A stretch of DNA of 45,889 nucleotides, from positions 1-45,889 of the forward strand of contig CACRSC010000064.1 of assembly GCA_902651635.1 (NCBI GenBank), in the 5' to 3' direction. Positions 1 to 8,875 of the stretch are shown piece by piece. The DNA is from Mastigamoeba balamuthi. Taxonomy: Eukaryota > Evosea > Mastigamoebida > Mastigamoebidae. The notes beneath the pieces are model-generated. The model was given only the letters and a program-made list of their open reading frames with translations, ran no database searches and was not told the DNA's origin. The position numbers and the translations under genes are program-made. Positions within the stretch are counted from its first letter, which is position 1. Each line of letters opens with the position of its first letter.

Positions 1-796
1 CCCCCTCGTGGTGCCCGCCCCCACAGAGGGCGAGGACACGCTGGCCAAGTTCAACAGGCTCATGGGGGCCGCGCAGGACGCGCTGGGCCGCACAGCCCCG
101 GACGCGGACCCCGAGATCGAAACGGCGGGTGCGGAAGATACACGGATCTTCTCCCCCGAGATTCCAGGAACGGTATCTGACGCCTGCGAGAATCCTGCGT
201 GTCCAGCGACGATCACGGGGCTGACGCGGTTCCTGCGGCAGGCGTGGTACAGCTACACGACCAACACGACGGACGAGGGCGAGACGCCCGAGGCGATCCG
301 CGCGCTGGAGCGCCGCGAGACGCTGCGCGAGCGCCTGTGCGCTGTGCGCTCCGCGAGGAGCTCGCTCGTCTTCGAGGCCCGCGAGTGGCGCACACTGGCC
401 CGCCGCCACTCGCTGATCGTCGACGCCTCGCTGGGCTCGGCCCTCCCGCAGTCCGCGGGCCTCTGCGAGGTCCCCGCGGCCGCCGCGGAGACGTGCGCCG
501 TGGGGCCCGCGGTCGACTGGCCCGCGCGCTCCGCGGACGCCGTCGGGGCCGCCCAGCGCGAGAGCGGGGCGTCCGCGGACACCTTCGAGGACGAGGGGCC
601 GAGCGTGCGGGACCTGGCGGCGGCGGCGGACGCTGTGGCGCCTGCGTGCGAGGCCGCGGCTGCGATCGCGGGCAGGGGGACCGAGCAGGCGCTGGCCCGC
701 ATCGGCGCCCACGTGCAGCGCCTCATCTTCGCGGGCGCCGGCGTCGAGAAGCGCGACCTGCACTCGCTGCTCGCGGGCCAGCTGTCCAGCAAGTAG
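1..796 (+). CDS. 3' part of an unrecognised protein gene
   Basis: The reading frame is open from the left edge (codons in phase with position 8) to a TAG at 794-796, so the 5' end lies outside the window. I do not recognise the family. The product is Ala/Glu/Arg-rich with a predicted helical middle part (LRQAWYSYTTNTTDEGE, then a run rich in R, E and L). Bases 129-206 begin GTGCGG and end GTCCAG; they use AT-richer codons than the flanks, and removing them (78 nt, a multiple of three, no stop) keeps the frame, so I read them as a probable intron. Third positions are otherwise nearly all G or C, which supports real coding. Confidence 0.6.
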   Translation, partial: PLVVPAPTEGEDTLAKFNRLMGAAQDALGRTAPDADPEIETAGAEDTRIFSPEIPGTVSDACENPACPATITGLTRFLRQAWYSYTTNTTDEGETPEAIRALERRETLRERLCAVRSARSSLVFEAREWRTLARRHSLIVDASLGSALPQSAGLCEVPAAAAETCAVGPAVDWPARSADAVGAAQRESGASADTFEDEGPSVRDLAAAADAVAPACEAAAAIAGRGTEQALARIGAHVQRLIFAGAGVEKRDLHSLLAGQLSSK

Positions 797-1200
797 CGAG
801 GGCTGCGGGGGTGGCCCCCACGGGAGCAGAGGGGGCAGAGGCCCAGAGAGAGAGCAGAGAGCAGAGAGCAGAGAAGACACCACAACACGCACACGCACAC
901 GCAACATCAGATGCAGCAACCCACGGCAGCAGCAGCCGCCCTTAATCAGTTGGCACGCGCGTCGTGGTCCTGGGGCTGTGCCCGTCGTGCCGGGGCTCCC
1001 TTTGCAGGACTCGGCTGCGCTCAGTCCCCGCCGGCTCAATTTGGGTCGTTTTTGGACACGCCGTTTTACAGAACAAAGCGAGAAAGCAGAAAAACGTCAC
1101 GAGTCCACACGGGATTTCTGACGTGTGAATCCGCTAGGAATAAAAGGTGGCCCAGCAACGGCAGCCGAGGGTTCAGTTCAGCAGCGGTCGGGAGCGCGGG
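797..1200. other. intergenic region with possible flavoprotein promoter
   Basis: No gene seen. It starts with purine-rich GAGA/CA repeats (842-905), probably 3' UTR of the upstream gene, and carries an ATCAGTTG variant of the window-wide palindrome near 944. The A/T-rich stretch AATAAAAGG at about 1139-1147 lies some 60 bases before the flavoprotein ATG and could be a TATA-like element. Confidence 0.35.
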
Positions 1201-1939
1201 ATGGCGTGCAAGGTGGTGGTGTTCAACTCGAGCCCGCACGTGGGGGGCAACACGGACCGCGTCGTCCAGTGGGTAGTCGACGAGCTCGTCAGCGCCGGCA
1301 TCGCCGTCGACGTCGTCCGCGTGGGCGGCCCCGGCGTCACTCTCTCGGGCTGCTCGGGCTGCGGCGGCTGCGCCAACCGCAACCGCTGCGTCAAGAACGA
1401 CCCCATCAACGACTACTACCAAGTATTTAATTGGCCCACCTGAATTTATGGGGCGAATATCAATTGATTCGGGGCGTCGCGACCATCGGCGCGCGCAGAG
1501 GATGCTGGAGGCCGACGGCATCGTGCTGGCGTCGCCCGTGCACTTTGCCAACATGAACGCGGAGATGAAGGCGCTGGTGGACCGCTGCGGCATCATGGCC
1601 ATGCGCAACGGACGCCCGCTGGCCCGCAAGGTCGGCGCCGCCGTCTGCGCCACGGGGAGGGCCGGGGGCGTCAGCGCCGCCGAGGCCATGGGCCGCTTCT
1701 TCGGCATCAACGGGCTGGTGGTCCCGGGGAGCACGTACTGGCCCATGGCCTTTGGGCTGAAGCCCGGCGACGTCGAGAGCGACGCGGAGGGCAGGAGCAC
1801 CATGGTCAACCTCGGCCAGAACATCGCCTGGCTGCTCAGGTGCATACACCCCGACAAGTTCGAGCGCGCGGGCCAGAGCAGTAGCGCCGACGCACAGAGC
1901 AAGGCGCAGAGTGCTGGCGCCTCCGCTGCCGCTGTGTAG
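1201..1939 (+). CDS. iron-sulfur flavoprotein (NADPH-dependent FMN reductase fold)
   Basis: Two exons, 1201-1422 and 1499-1939, give 220 residues. The N-terminus has the flavodoxin-like FMN loop (VVVFNSSPHVGGNTDR), then a compact CxxCxxCxxxxxC cluster (CSGCGGCANRNRC, about residues 57-69) that in this family binds a [4Fe-4S] cluster, then LASPVHFANMNAEMKALVDR, the usual substrate/FMN segment. The known role is flavin- and cluster-dependent electron transfer, with reduction of small electrophiles or oxygen species in anaerobes. The 76-nt intron (GTATTT...GCGCAG, phase 0) carries ATCAATTGATT 31 bases before the acceptor. The family is mainly bacterial/archaeal and occurs in anaerobic protists, so old lateral acquisition is likely; the intron shows it is settled in this genome. 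The C-terminal tail is low-complexity Ala/Ser. Confidence 0.9.
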
Positions 1940-2334
1940 CCCGTGTCAATTGAGAAGAGGCTCGCCCTGCGTGTGAGGGAGGCGGAGACATCTCTTAGCG
2001 CGCGGAGCAGAGGGCACACACAGGAGATTCAATAGCGTCATAAATCTTCTCTCTCTTTTTATTCGCAGCCGAGTTTCAGATAAACGGGAGCTCTGGTTTG
2101 AGTTCTGCTGAGGTGCAGGTGCAGTAAATGCTGAAAAACCGGAAAACCTCCCCGGGAAATCGCTGTGCGGGCTCCTGTGCGGGTGCAACCCCCACCCGCT
2201 GGTGACTCGCCCCCACCTCCGCAAGATCGGTCCCGCAGTGACGTGTTGGAGCCCACAAAATTGGGGCAGAGGTCCACTTCGAAATAACCGCCAGAGGCAG
2301 CAGAGCACTGAGCGCACCGACCGAGCAGCAGAGG
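1940..2334. other. intergenic region
   Basis: No gene supported. TCAATTGA occurs at 1947-1954, eight bases after the flavoprotein stop. The rest probably holds the 3' UTR and the promoter of the zinc-ribbon gene; several overlapping frames are open only because of base composition. Confidence 0.3.
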
Positions 2335-2865
2335 ATGAGGCCCGTCGTCTCCAGCAGCAGCAGCAGCAGCGGGCAGTCGAAGGAGGTGCCCGCGGGGTTC
2401 AGGAGGCAGGGCAGCAGCATCGGGGCCACGAGCAGCAGCGGCTACGGCTACAGCACCGCCGACGGCTCCTCGCCCTCGAGCTCGCGGTCGCCCAGCCCCC
2501 GCCCCTCGTGCGGCGGCAAGCCAGCGGCGGCAGAGTTCCAGTCGGTGCAGCTCAAGCACGTGCACACGCACGAGGACCACCACGAGCACTGCGGGCACCA
2601 GCACAAGGAGCACAAGGAGCCTGAGAAGAAGAAGGACGTGCTGACGGTGATCATCGACAAGGTGACGGGGGCGGACAAGAAGAAGCACGAGCACAAGACG
2701 TGCGTGCACTGCGGGGCGGTGAGCACCGACGGGCACAAGTACTGCACAAAGTGCGGCAACGACGTCAAGAAGCAGCACGGGCACAGGCACTGCCCCAAGT
2801 GCGACCACAAGGTCAAGGACGCCTCGGCTCGCTTCTGCCCCAAGTGCGGCAGCGCCGTCCCCTGA
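2335..2865 (+). CDS. His/Cys-rich double zinc-ribbon protein
   Basis: A single exon of 176 residues starts at the ATG after CAGCAGAGG. The N-terminal 70 residues are Ser/Gly/Pro-rich and probably disordered. Residues about 77-95 are very His-rich (HVHTHEDHHEHCGHQHKEH), followed by a Lys-rich linker and two C-terminal zinc ribbons: CVHCG...CTKCG, then CPKC...FCPKCG. Paired CxxC ribbons bind two zinc ions and act in protein or nucleic-acid contact; the His cluster could bind further metal. Nothing catalytic is visible and the function is unknown. Codon use fits its neighbours and no intron is needed. Confidence 0.75.
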   Translation: MRPVVSSSSSSSGQSKEVPAGFRRQGSSIGATSSSGYGYSTADGSSPSSSRSPSPRPSCGGKPAAAEFQSVQLKHVHTHEDHHEHCGHQHKEHKEPEKKKDVLTVIIDKVTGADKKKHEHKTCVHCGAVSTDGHKYCTKCGNDVKKQHGHRHCPKCDHKVKDASARFCPKCGSAVP

Positions 2866-3481
2866 CCACCGCTGCGTCCCCCTCGAGGAGCAAGCAGCAC
2901 ACACCACCGCGCAGACAGCCACACACACACCGCCGTCACTATATCGCCAACACAGAGTCCTGCACAGGCGCCAATCCCCAGCAGCGGACACTCTTTGACC
3001 AACAGCATTCATTTCAGTTGATCTCTCGCAAAGCCCTCCCCGCTGCAGTGAGCAGACCCCTGGGCGCGGGCATCCCAGGCACGCCTCGCCCACCGTTGCC
3101 CACTGGAAGGATGAGGACACATTGCCGCGCGACGGGTGCACACGAGGGGGCTGCGCTGTACGCTACTCCGGCCAACAACAAGGGAGGCTCCCCCCAACCA
3201 ATCGCCTGACCCTCTCAACTCGACTCGGCCGCCACGCGTGTCCCGGGCTTCGAGCACACGGAACACAAGCGCGCGAGAAATGACAACGCGCCAATTGAAC
3301 GTGTGGTTACCGGAACTGCTTTAAGATGCCGGGGGAGCGCTTCTCGGGCCGTGTTCTCCAGATTCGCCGAGGCAATTAAAAGGCGCTTGCCATCGCGCCA
3401 ATCAACCCACAGCGCAATTATTTGCTTTGCCCCATACTACAACTCCTCCCTCTCCCGCGCTCCGCAAGCCAGTCGGACGAG
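2866..3481. other. intergenic region with possible TATA-like element
   Basis: No gene supported. CAGTTGATC lies near 3016. AATTAAAAGG at about 3374-3383, roughly 100 bases before the nucleotidyltransferase ATG, resembles the AATAAAAGG element upstream of the flavoprotein gene and may be promoter sequence. No further structure seen. Confidence 0.3.
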
Positions 3482-4649
3482 ATGGCAGAAGGCGCCTACA
3501 ACGAGAACACGGCCAGGCCTCCAATCGGCGACGCCCCGGCCGCGCCAGTCGCTCGCGGGCAGGCGCGAGGTTCGCGAGCCAACGAGCATACAGCACAACA
3601 CCGCACGCACGACACCACCGACGACATCGAGGCCGCGATAGAGGATATCGTGCCCAGGGTGGCGCAGACCGGATCTCGCTGTGCCAACCTCAACGAGGCC
3701 CTCAGCGCGTTGAAGGAGGTCGTGGGGGGTTGTTTCGGCCCGGGCGAAATCAACTGGTACCCGCGGGGGTCCACGTCGAAAGGCTTGTCCATCGAGGACA
3801 GGGACAACGGCATCATCCCCGACATCGACGTCGACCTGCTCATCGCCGACACGTGCGGCGTGTGGAAGTGGTCCGATAGCGAGGAACTGTTCGAGGGCGC
3901 AGTCAATAGGGTCGCCGAGATGGTGCCAGGCAGGGAAGAGATACGCGGGATCGAAGTCTCCAAGGAGAGCGAGCCTGTGACACGCAGCTTCAAGTGCATC
4001 GTGAGAAAGGAGGGGTGCTACAGGTACGAGGTCGATATCTTCCCGAAGAAGTGCCGTAAGGTGCGGGCATTCACTTCACCCCTTGAGCCTTCATTCCTCT
4101 GAGCCCTGGGGGGTGTTACAGTCTGCAAACGGAGACCACGTCCACTTTTCCTGGTACTCGCGCAAATACAATGATGACATGGGCCGTGTGGCGAGAAATG
4201 AGGAAGTCGAGATCGCATCCCTCGACCGCCCACTGCCGGAGTTCCAGGACACACCCAAGAACCGCGCCATCGTGTTCGTCAAGTATCAGGTCAAGCGGCA
4301 CCACGACTCCTTCTCGGCGAAGAGCTACCACCTCATCCTTCTGGCGCAGGCCGAACTCGACCCAGACGAAGACCAGTATGCACTCTTCCGCGAACTGCAG
4401 GACCAGGGAACGGCAGCCCAGTGGGCGTCGATGATAGCTGTTCGGCTGGCAGCCATCCGGACCCTCGAGAATGTCCAGCTCTGGCACGAAGGCGAGTGCA
4501 TCAGTCACGGCTCACCTTCTGATTACGAGAGCTTTTGGCGCACGGAGGAGGCTGCCAGCTTTCAGGAACTCTTTCACATGAGAATCTCAGTTTTTAACAC
4601 CCTTAAGGAACTTCCTGTCCTCAAGCTCAGGACGACAATTCAGAGCTAG
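3482..4649 (+). CDS. OAS/cGAS-like (CD-NTase superfamily) nucleotidyltransferase
   Basis: Two exons, 3482-4060 and 4122-4649, give 368 residues; the 61-nt intron is GTGCGG...TTACAG, phase 0. The catalytic core is plain: a GS motif (RGSTSKGL, G96-S97), the paired acidic residues PDIDVDLLI (D114, D116, D118) and a third acid in YEVDIFPK (D185). The C-terminal half (KNRAIVFVKYQVKRHH...SYHLILLAQAEL) resembles the helical OAS C-terminal domain. Known family members make 2'-5' oligoadenylates or cyclic (oligo)nucleotides when activated by nucleic acid or other ligands. All catalytic acids are present, so activity is likely, but the product cannot be read from sequence. About 70 disordered residues precede the core. 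An ATG at 3422 is in frame; I chose 3482 because conservation and purine context fit better. Other members of the fold, such as terminal uridylyltransferases, are less likely given the GSTSKG spacing. Confidence 0.8.
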
Positions 4650-5493
4650 TCCTCCAAACACACCACTTCTCCTCTACCTCCACAAAATCAACATTACAAG
4701 CCCTTATGCACCTCATCTGGGTCTCTCTCACTCACAGCACATCAACCACAACAAACAAGAAACAACACATTAATACTGCAGACAAGCACACGAAGATATG
4801 TGTATGATCCTATCTGTGTGGTGATATTCGGGTGTGGTGAAGGATGATGTTGCATTGTGCCCGGGGAGGGCACGGGGTCTATCGGGAGTGATGACATCAC
4901 GGTACGTCATCGCCTAGAAATGGAAGAGGGATATCTGGGAGAGGATGTCTGGGAAGTAATCCCTGATATCTGGTTCTAAAGAGATGCAGATTATAATCCA
5001 GAAATATCATACTAATGCAGTGGTGAAAGAAGAATGAACTGACTGAAAGTCTGTTCAATCAGAACCACATGTGCTGCCCTCTCTTTGACTTGTGGTTCCA
5101 TAATAATAGTGGGTTGTGTAAAGACAAGTGCGTGTAACAGTTATGTTAGACACTGCTGAATTTCCCGGTACGATACCTGCCCTTGTTTATGACCTCAGAC
5201 CGAAAAAAATTCGCAGATTGCATTTCCCTCGTTTCCGGAGTCCGGTTCTGCCGTTGTTGTGTTCGAGTGAGCCTCCCAGTCGCGCCCAAAGTCGTTGCTA
5301 CCGTCGTTGATGTGCCAGACCTGCGTTGGCGGTCACCCCTCTGGCAGCCAAAAGAGCCAAGAAGAACTGATAAACTCAGGCACGGCGTAAATTCAGCTGC
5401 AGCTGTCGTGCGAGGTGATTTCAACACTAACACTGTTCACTGCCCCTCCCCCAGGGCTCAGCTCGGGGGGGGGGGAGGGGAGGCGTTGGCCGC
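4650..5493. other. AT-rich intergenic region
   Basis: No gene seen on either strand. 4650-4790 is probably 3' UTR. 4790-5160 is AT-rich with short imperfect repeats around GATATCTGG. A partly palindromic ATGACATCACGG/TACGTCAT stretch lies at 4891-4911. 5440-5490 holds a poly-G tract just after the stop of the minus-strand fascin-like gene. Confidence 0.4.
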
Positions 5494-5937
5494 TCAGTAC
5501 TCGATGTCGAAGATCTCCCACTCCTTGGGGACGACGGTGCTGACCCTGAGGCCGAGGCTGCCCGTGGCCTCGAGGTACTTGCCGTGGTACGACTTGAACA
5601 TGCAGCGCGTCTGGACGGGCTTGAGGCACTCGATCTGCCAGGCCTCCCACTCGCGCGGGGTGGACTCGCGGGCCCTGATTCCGCCCTCGGGCGTCGCCTC
5701 GACGTACTTGCCGTGGTACGTCTTGATCGTGAACCGCCCGGGCACCCGCTCGCTGGGCTCGATCGTGAACCGCTCCCACCCCTGCGCGACGGCCTCGTCG
5801 GCGGTCATCACGCCCTGCTTCGAGGCCGTCACGTACTTGCCGTGGGCCGTGCGCAGCGAGACGGTCATCTTCTGGGCGGCGCACGCGCAGGCGAGCACAG
5901 CCAGCACCAGCAGGGCAGCAGCAGATGCGCGGGCCAT
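5494..5937 (-). CDS. secreted fascin-like beta-trefoil protein
   Basis: A single exon of 147 residues. Residues 1-21 form a clear signal peptide (MARASAAALLVLAVLACACA, cleaved near AAQ). The mature part has three repeats of the type V.L.T.HGKYV.A...G..........W..F.IE (HGKYVTAS, HGKYVEAT, HGKYLEAT), which is the fascin/actin-crosslinking beta-trefoil pattern. Cytosolic fascins bundle actin; with a signal peptide this copy more likely works outside the cell or in the secretory path, for example in carbohydrate or surface binding, which is inference. The start has an A-rich leader of four AAAG units. No intron. A trefoil needs three such units, so the domain is complete. Confidence 0.8.
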   Translation of the reverse strand: MARASAAALLVLAVLACACAAQKMTVSLRTAHGKYVTASKQGVMTADEAVAQGWERFTIEPSERVPGRFTIKTYHGKYVEATPEGGIRARESTPREWEAWQIECLKPVQTRCMFKSYHGKYLEATGSLGLRVSTVVPKEWEIFDIEY

Positions 5938-6754
5938 GGTTTTTCTTTCTTTCTTTACAACGGTGTGGGTTTTGGGGACTGGCTGCGGTGTGCTGCCTGT
6001 GCTGCTGTGTTTTTGTGCTGGTTTCGAATTTCAAAACCACCGGAAGAACCGAAATATCCGCATGGGGACTGAGGCGTCAGCACGATGAAATCTATCTGCC
6101 TGGTGCAGCAAACATACATCGGTAGGGGAATTGGGTGCGATCGCCAGGATGCTGCCAGCACACGATCGCGAATGCTTGTGCCGCAAGGCCGGGTGCAACA
6201 GAGGGAGGCCAAAAAGAACCTGTCGGGAAGCCTCGTTGAATTCGCCTGTGATGCACATGCTCATTTTTCAGCGGCCGAGCGCACAAAAGGCCAGTAGAGG
6301 ATACAAGCAGAGTGGATCATCGCGAGAGCCTGATCGCTTTGCCCCAGCATTGTTCACTCACAACACTCATCAGCAGTCGAAACCCAGCAAAAACAGCAGC
6401 CGGTCCCTCATTCTTAACACCCGCAGGACGCCTGCAGGCCACAACAGCAGCTCTGGCCCGCTTCTTCTGCTCGAAGGAGCGAAAAAGGAAGCGCGGGCGA
6501 CGAGAAAGCAGGGAGGGACAGGTAGGGCAGTGAGCCACGCTGAGAGAAGCAAAGAGAGATCGACAGTGGCACGACAAGACTGTAGACTGTAGACTGGACA
6601 AAATCGTGTTGTGCAAGCTAGGGGGCTGCTAGGGAGTGGGTGCAAGGAGAAGGGGGGTGGGTGAAGTGCGGGGGTCGCCCAGCGACCAAGTGCACAAGCG
6701 AGCTGAACCAAACTGACCGACAACAACAACAACGCGCAGCACAGCGCCGCCCGC
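5938..6754. other. intergenic region
   Basis: No gene supported. The left part is the upstream region of the fascin-like gene (AAAG repeats at 5942-5956). The right part, to 6754, is 3' flank of the heat-shock factor, with CAACAACAA repeats around 6720. Several open frames here lack family resemblance or codon bias. Confidence 0.35.
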
Positions 6755-8347
6755 TCACAGGCCGTAGCGCCACGCCACAGCAGGAGCGTAGTCCCCGCCA
6801 GCGCCGCCGGCACCCGCAGCGGCGGCAGCGGCAGCGGCAGCAGCGGCGGCGGCAGCGTGCTGCATGGGCTGCACGGGCTGCATGACCTGCATGGACTGCA
6901 TGGACTGCATGGACTGCATGGGCTGCATCGTCTGCATGGGCTGCATCGTCTGCATGGGTTGCAGGGGCTGCATGGGCTGCAGTAGCATGGGCTGGGCGAC
7001 GACCATGGTGGCGGGGGCCATGTCGAGGCCCACGACCCACGGCTGCTGCTGCGCCTGCCCCTGGGCCACCGCCGCTGCCGCTGCCGCCGCTTGCTGCTGC
7101 TGCTGCTGCTGCTGCTGCATCTGGCGCACGCCCAGCGAGCGAGTGTCTATGTTCATGGCCGCTGCGATGTACCGCAGCCTCTCCTCCACCTCTGCTCGCG
7201 AGTTCCCGGGGAGAGGCGATCAGTTGTGCCTTGCAATGCAATCTAGTTTTTGGAATTGCATGCCCCTGCCCAGCCCCCGTCCACCGAGCACAGCACACCA
7301 ACACCCGTGCGCGGGCTCCGCGGGCGGCGCGCATAAGCACGTGGCCTCGCTCGAAAACTGTTGGATTTACGAATCGCGCGATTTCGACACCGCCGGCGGC
7401 AGATACGCGAATCCGCCGGCGGGGGAGATTCTCTACAGCGCTGTGCAGCCGCCGGACTGACGAGGGGGAGACGAGGGGCAGGGGGCTCGAGACGCACGGG
7501 ACTCGTGGGCGCGGGACTGGAGGAGGACCTCGCGGAGCTGGAGGACGGTGCTCTGGGCCTCGCCGTTGAGGCGCTGGAGCTTGTGGATCTCGCCCAGCAG
7601 GCAGCGCACCAGCGTCCCGTTGTCCCCGGGGGCCTCGCTCGGCTGCGTCCCCTCGGCCACGTACTGCGACCCGCACACCGGCTGCCCCTGCTGCCCCTGC
7701 GCCGGCGCCGACGCCGACGCCGCCGCCAGCTGCTCCTCGGCTTCCATCGGCGGCTTCGAGAAACGCACCACAAGTGGAAGATTCTCGCATGAGATTCCAT
7801 TCCACAGAGCGAGATATTGCTGGAATCCAGAATTCCCGAGATATACCGCGATATCTCCCCCCCGGTGGGCGAATCTTACGGTGAGGTCGTCGCCGAGCGG
7901 GGAGGACTGCTGGCTGGCGGACTTCTTGGGGGTGGAGGCGGCGGAGGAGGAGGCCCTGCGGCGCTGGATCTGGCGGAGGAGGGCCGGGGCGCCGCGGAGG
8001 AAGCAGTCGTGCTGGAAGGCGTAGCCGCCGTCGCGTGCGTCGACCTTGTGGAAGCCGTAGATGTTGAGCTGCCGCACAAACGAGCAGAAGTTGGCGTGCT
8101 TGAAGTACCGCGGCAGCAGCGCCGCCGCGAACGCCGTGGGGTCGCGCACCACAAAGGCGCCCTCGTGCTGCGCGCTCCACCCCACCAGCCCCGCGTTGCC
8201 CGCGTCGCTCACCAGCTCGTACAGCTTCTGCACAAACGTCGCGATCGGCTGCTGCTGCCCCTGCCCCTGCCCCTGCCCCTGCTGGGGCCGCGTGGGCGTC
8301 GTGGGGCTGCTCTGCTGCTGCTGTTGCTGCTGCTGCTGCATCTGCAT
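6755..8347 (-). CDS. HSF: heat-shock transcription factor
   Basis: Proposed exons on the minus strand are 8347-7880, 7753-7498 and 7191-6755 (386 residues). After a poly-Q N-terminus, residues about 35-125 are an HSF DNA-binding domain: [12 protein letters not shown], the recognition helix [17 protein letters not shown], and [21 protein letters not shown] coiled-coil oligomerisation region follows ([26 protein letters not shown]). The C-terminus is Q-rich with about twelve PMQ/SMQ/TMQ steps, then poly-Ala, consistent with an activation domain. Intron 1 (126 nt, GTAAGA...CGAAG) is in frame without a stop, so retention would only insert 42 residues. Intron 2 (306 nt, donor GTGCGT, phase 1) holds CAACTGATC near its acceptor. 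The protein should bind nGAAn arrays and drive stress genes. Exon 1-2 coding is certain; the last exon join is likely. Confidence 0.88.
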
Positions 8348-8875
8348 CTGCTCTGCTCTGCTCTGCTCTCTCGGGGGCGGCGATGTGACGTGCGCTACGG
8401 CGCAGTTGATGCGACTTTTTCCGTGGGGGCGGGGGAGGGTGGCGATGTGGCGAGGAAGGCGAGGGAGAAGGCGAGGGGTCCGCGCGGCGGAATGCCAATG
8501 CTTTCGGTGTGCTTCCAGAGGTTCCTTGGCGACTCCTATTGCGGCACCCCGATCGCCTGCAGAATCTCCGAAGTTTCCATAGATCATCCACGGGGGTGCA
8601 CAATTCGCTCCCGAGTCCCCTCTGCCTCCCCTCTGTTCTCCCCCGCCGTATCCCTCGGCACCGCCCACGCGCGCCTCAGCCGAGAGAAGGTGGCCTGCCG
8701 ACCGCAATAACACCGGAATATCTGCGCAATAATCTCCGGATAAATATCTTGTGGTGCTCAATTTAGCTCTGCGCGCGCGGGCTCGCCGCACCCCTCGGGG
8801 CCCACTCCACCCCCCCGGCCCCCCCCTGCGCGCTGACCCCACCAGACAGCCGCGGGCAGAGAGTCCCGTGCGCCC
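8348..8875. promoter_or_regulatory. bidirectional promoter region between HSF and carboxypeptidase
   Basis: The heat-shock factor and the carboxypeptidase start codons face away from each other across 528 bases. On the minus strand ACGGAAAAAGTCG lies about 70 bases before the HSF ATG, next to a CATCAACTGCG element. On the plus strand an A/T stretch (CCGGATAAATATC, about 8737-8749) lies 130 bases before the carboxypeptidase ATG. No heat-shock element was confirmed by eye. Confidence 0.35.

Noticed and set aside
5183-6088. 301-residue plus frame across the fascin-like gene
   Set aside because: No family features; the minus-strand frame has a signal peptide and three trefoil repeats.
6618-8603. 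661-residue minus-strand frame overlapping the heat-shock factor
   Set aside because: Wrong phase relative to the DNA-binding domain; Ala/His/Arg-rich shadow.
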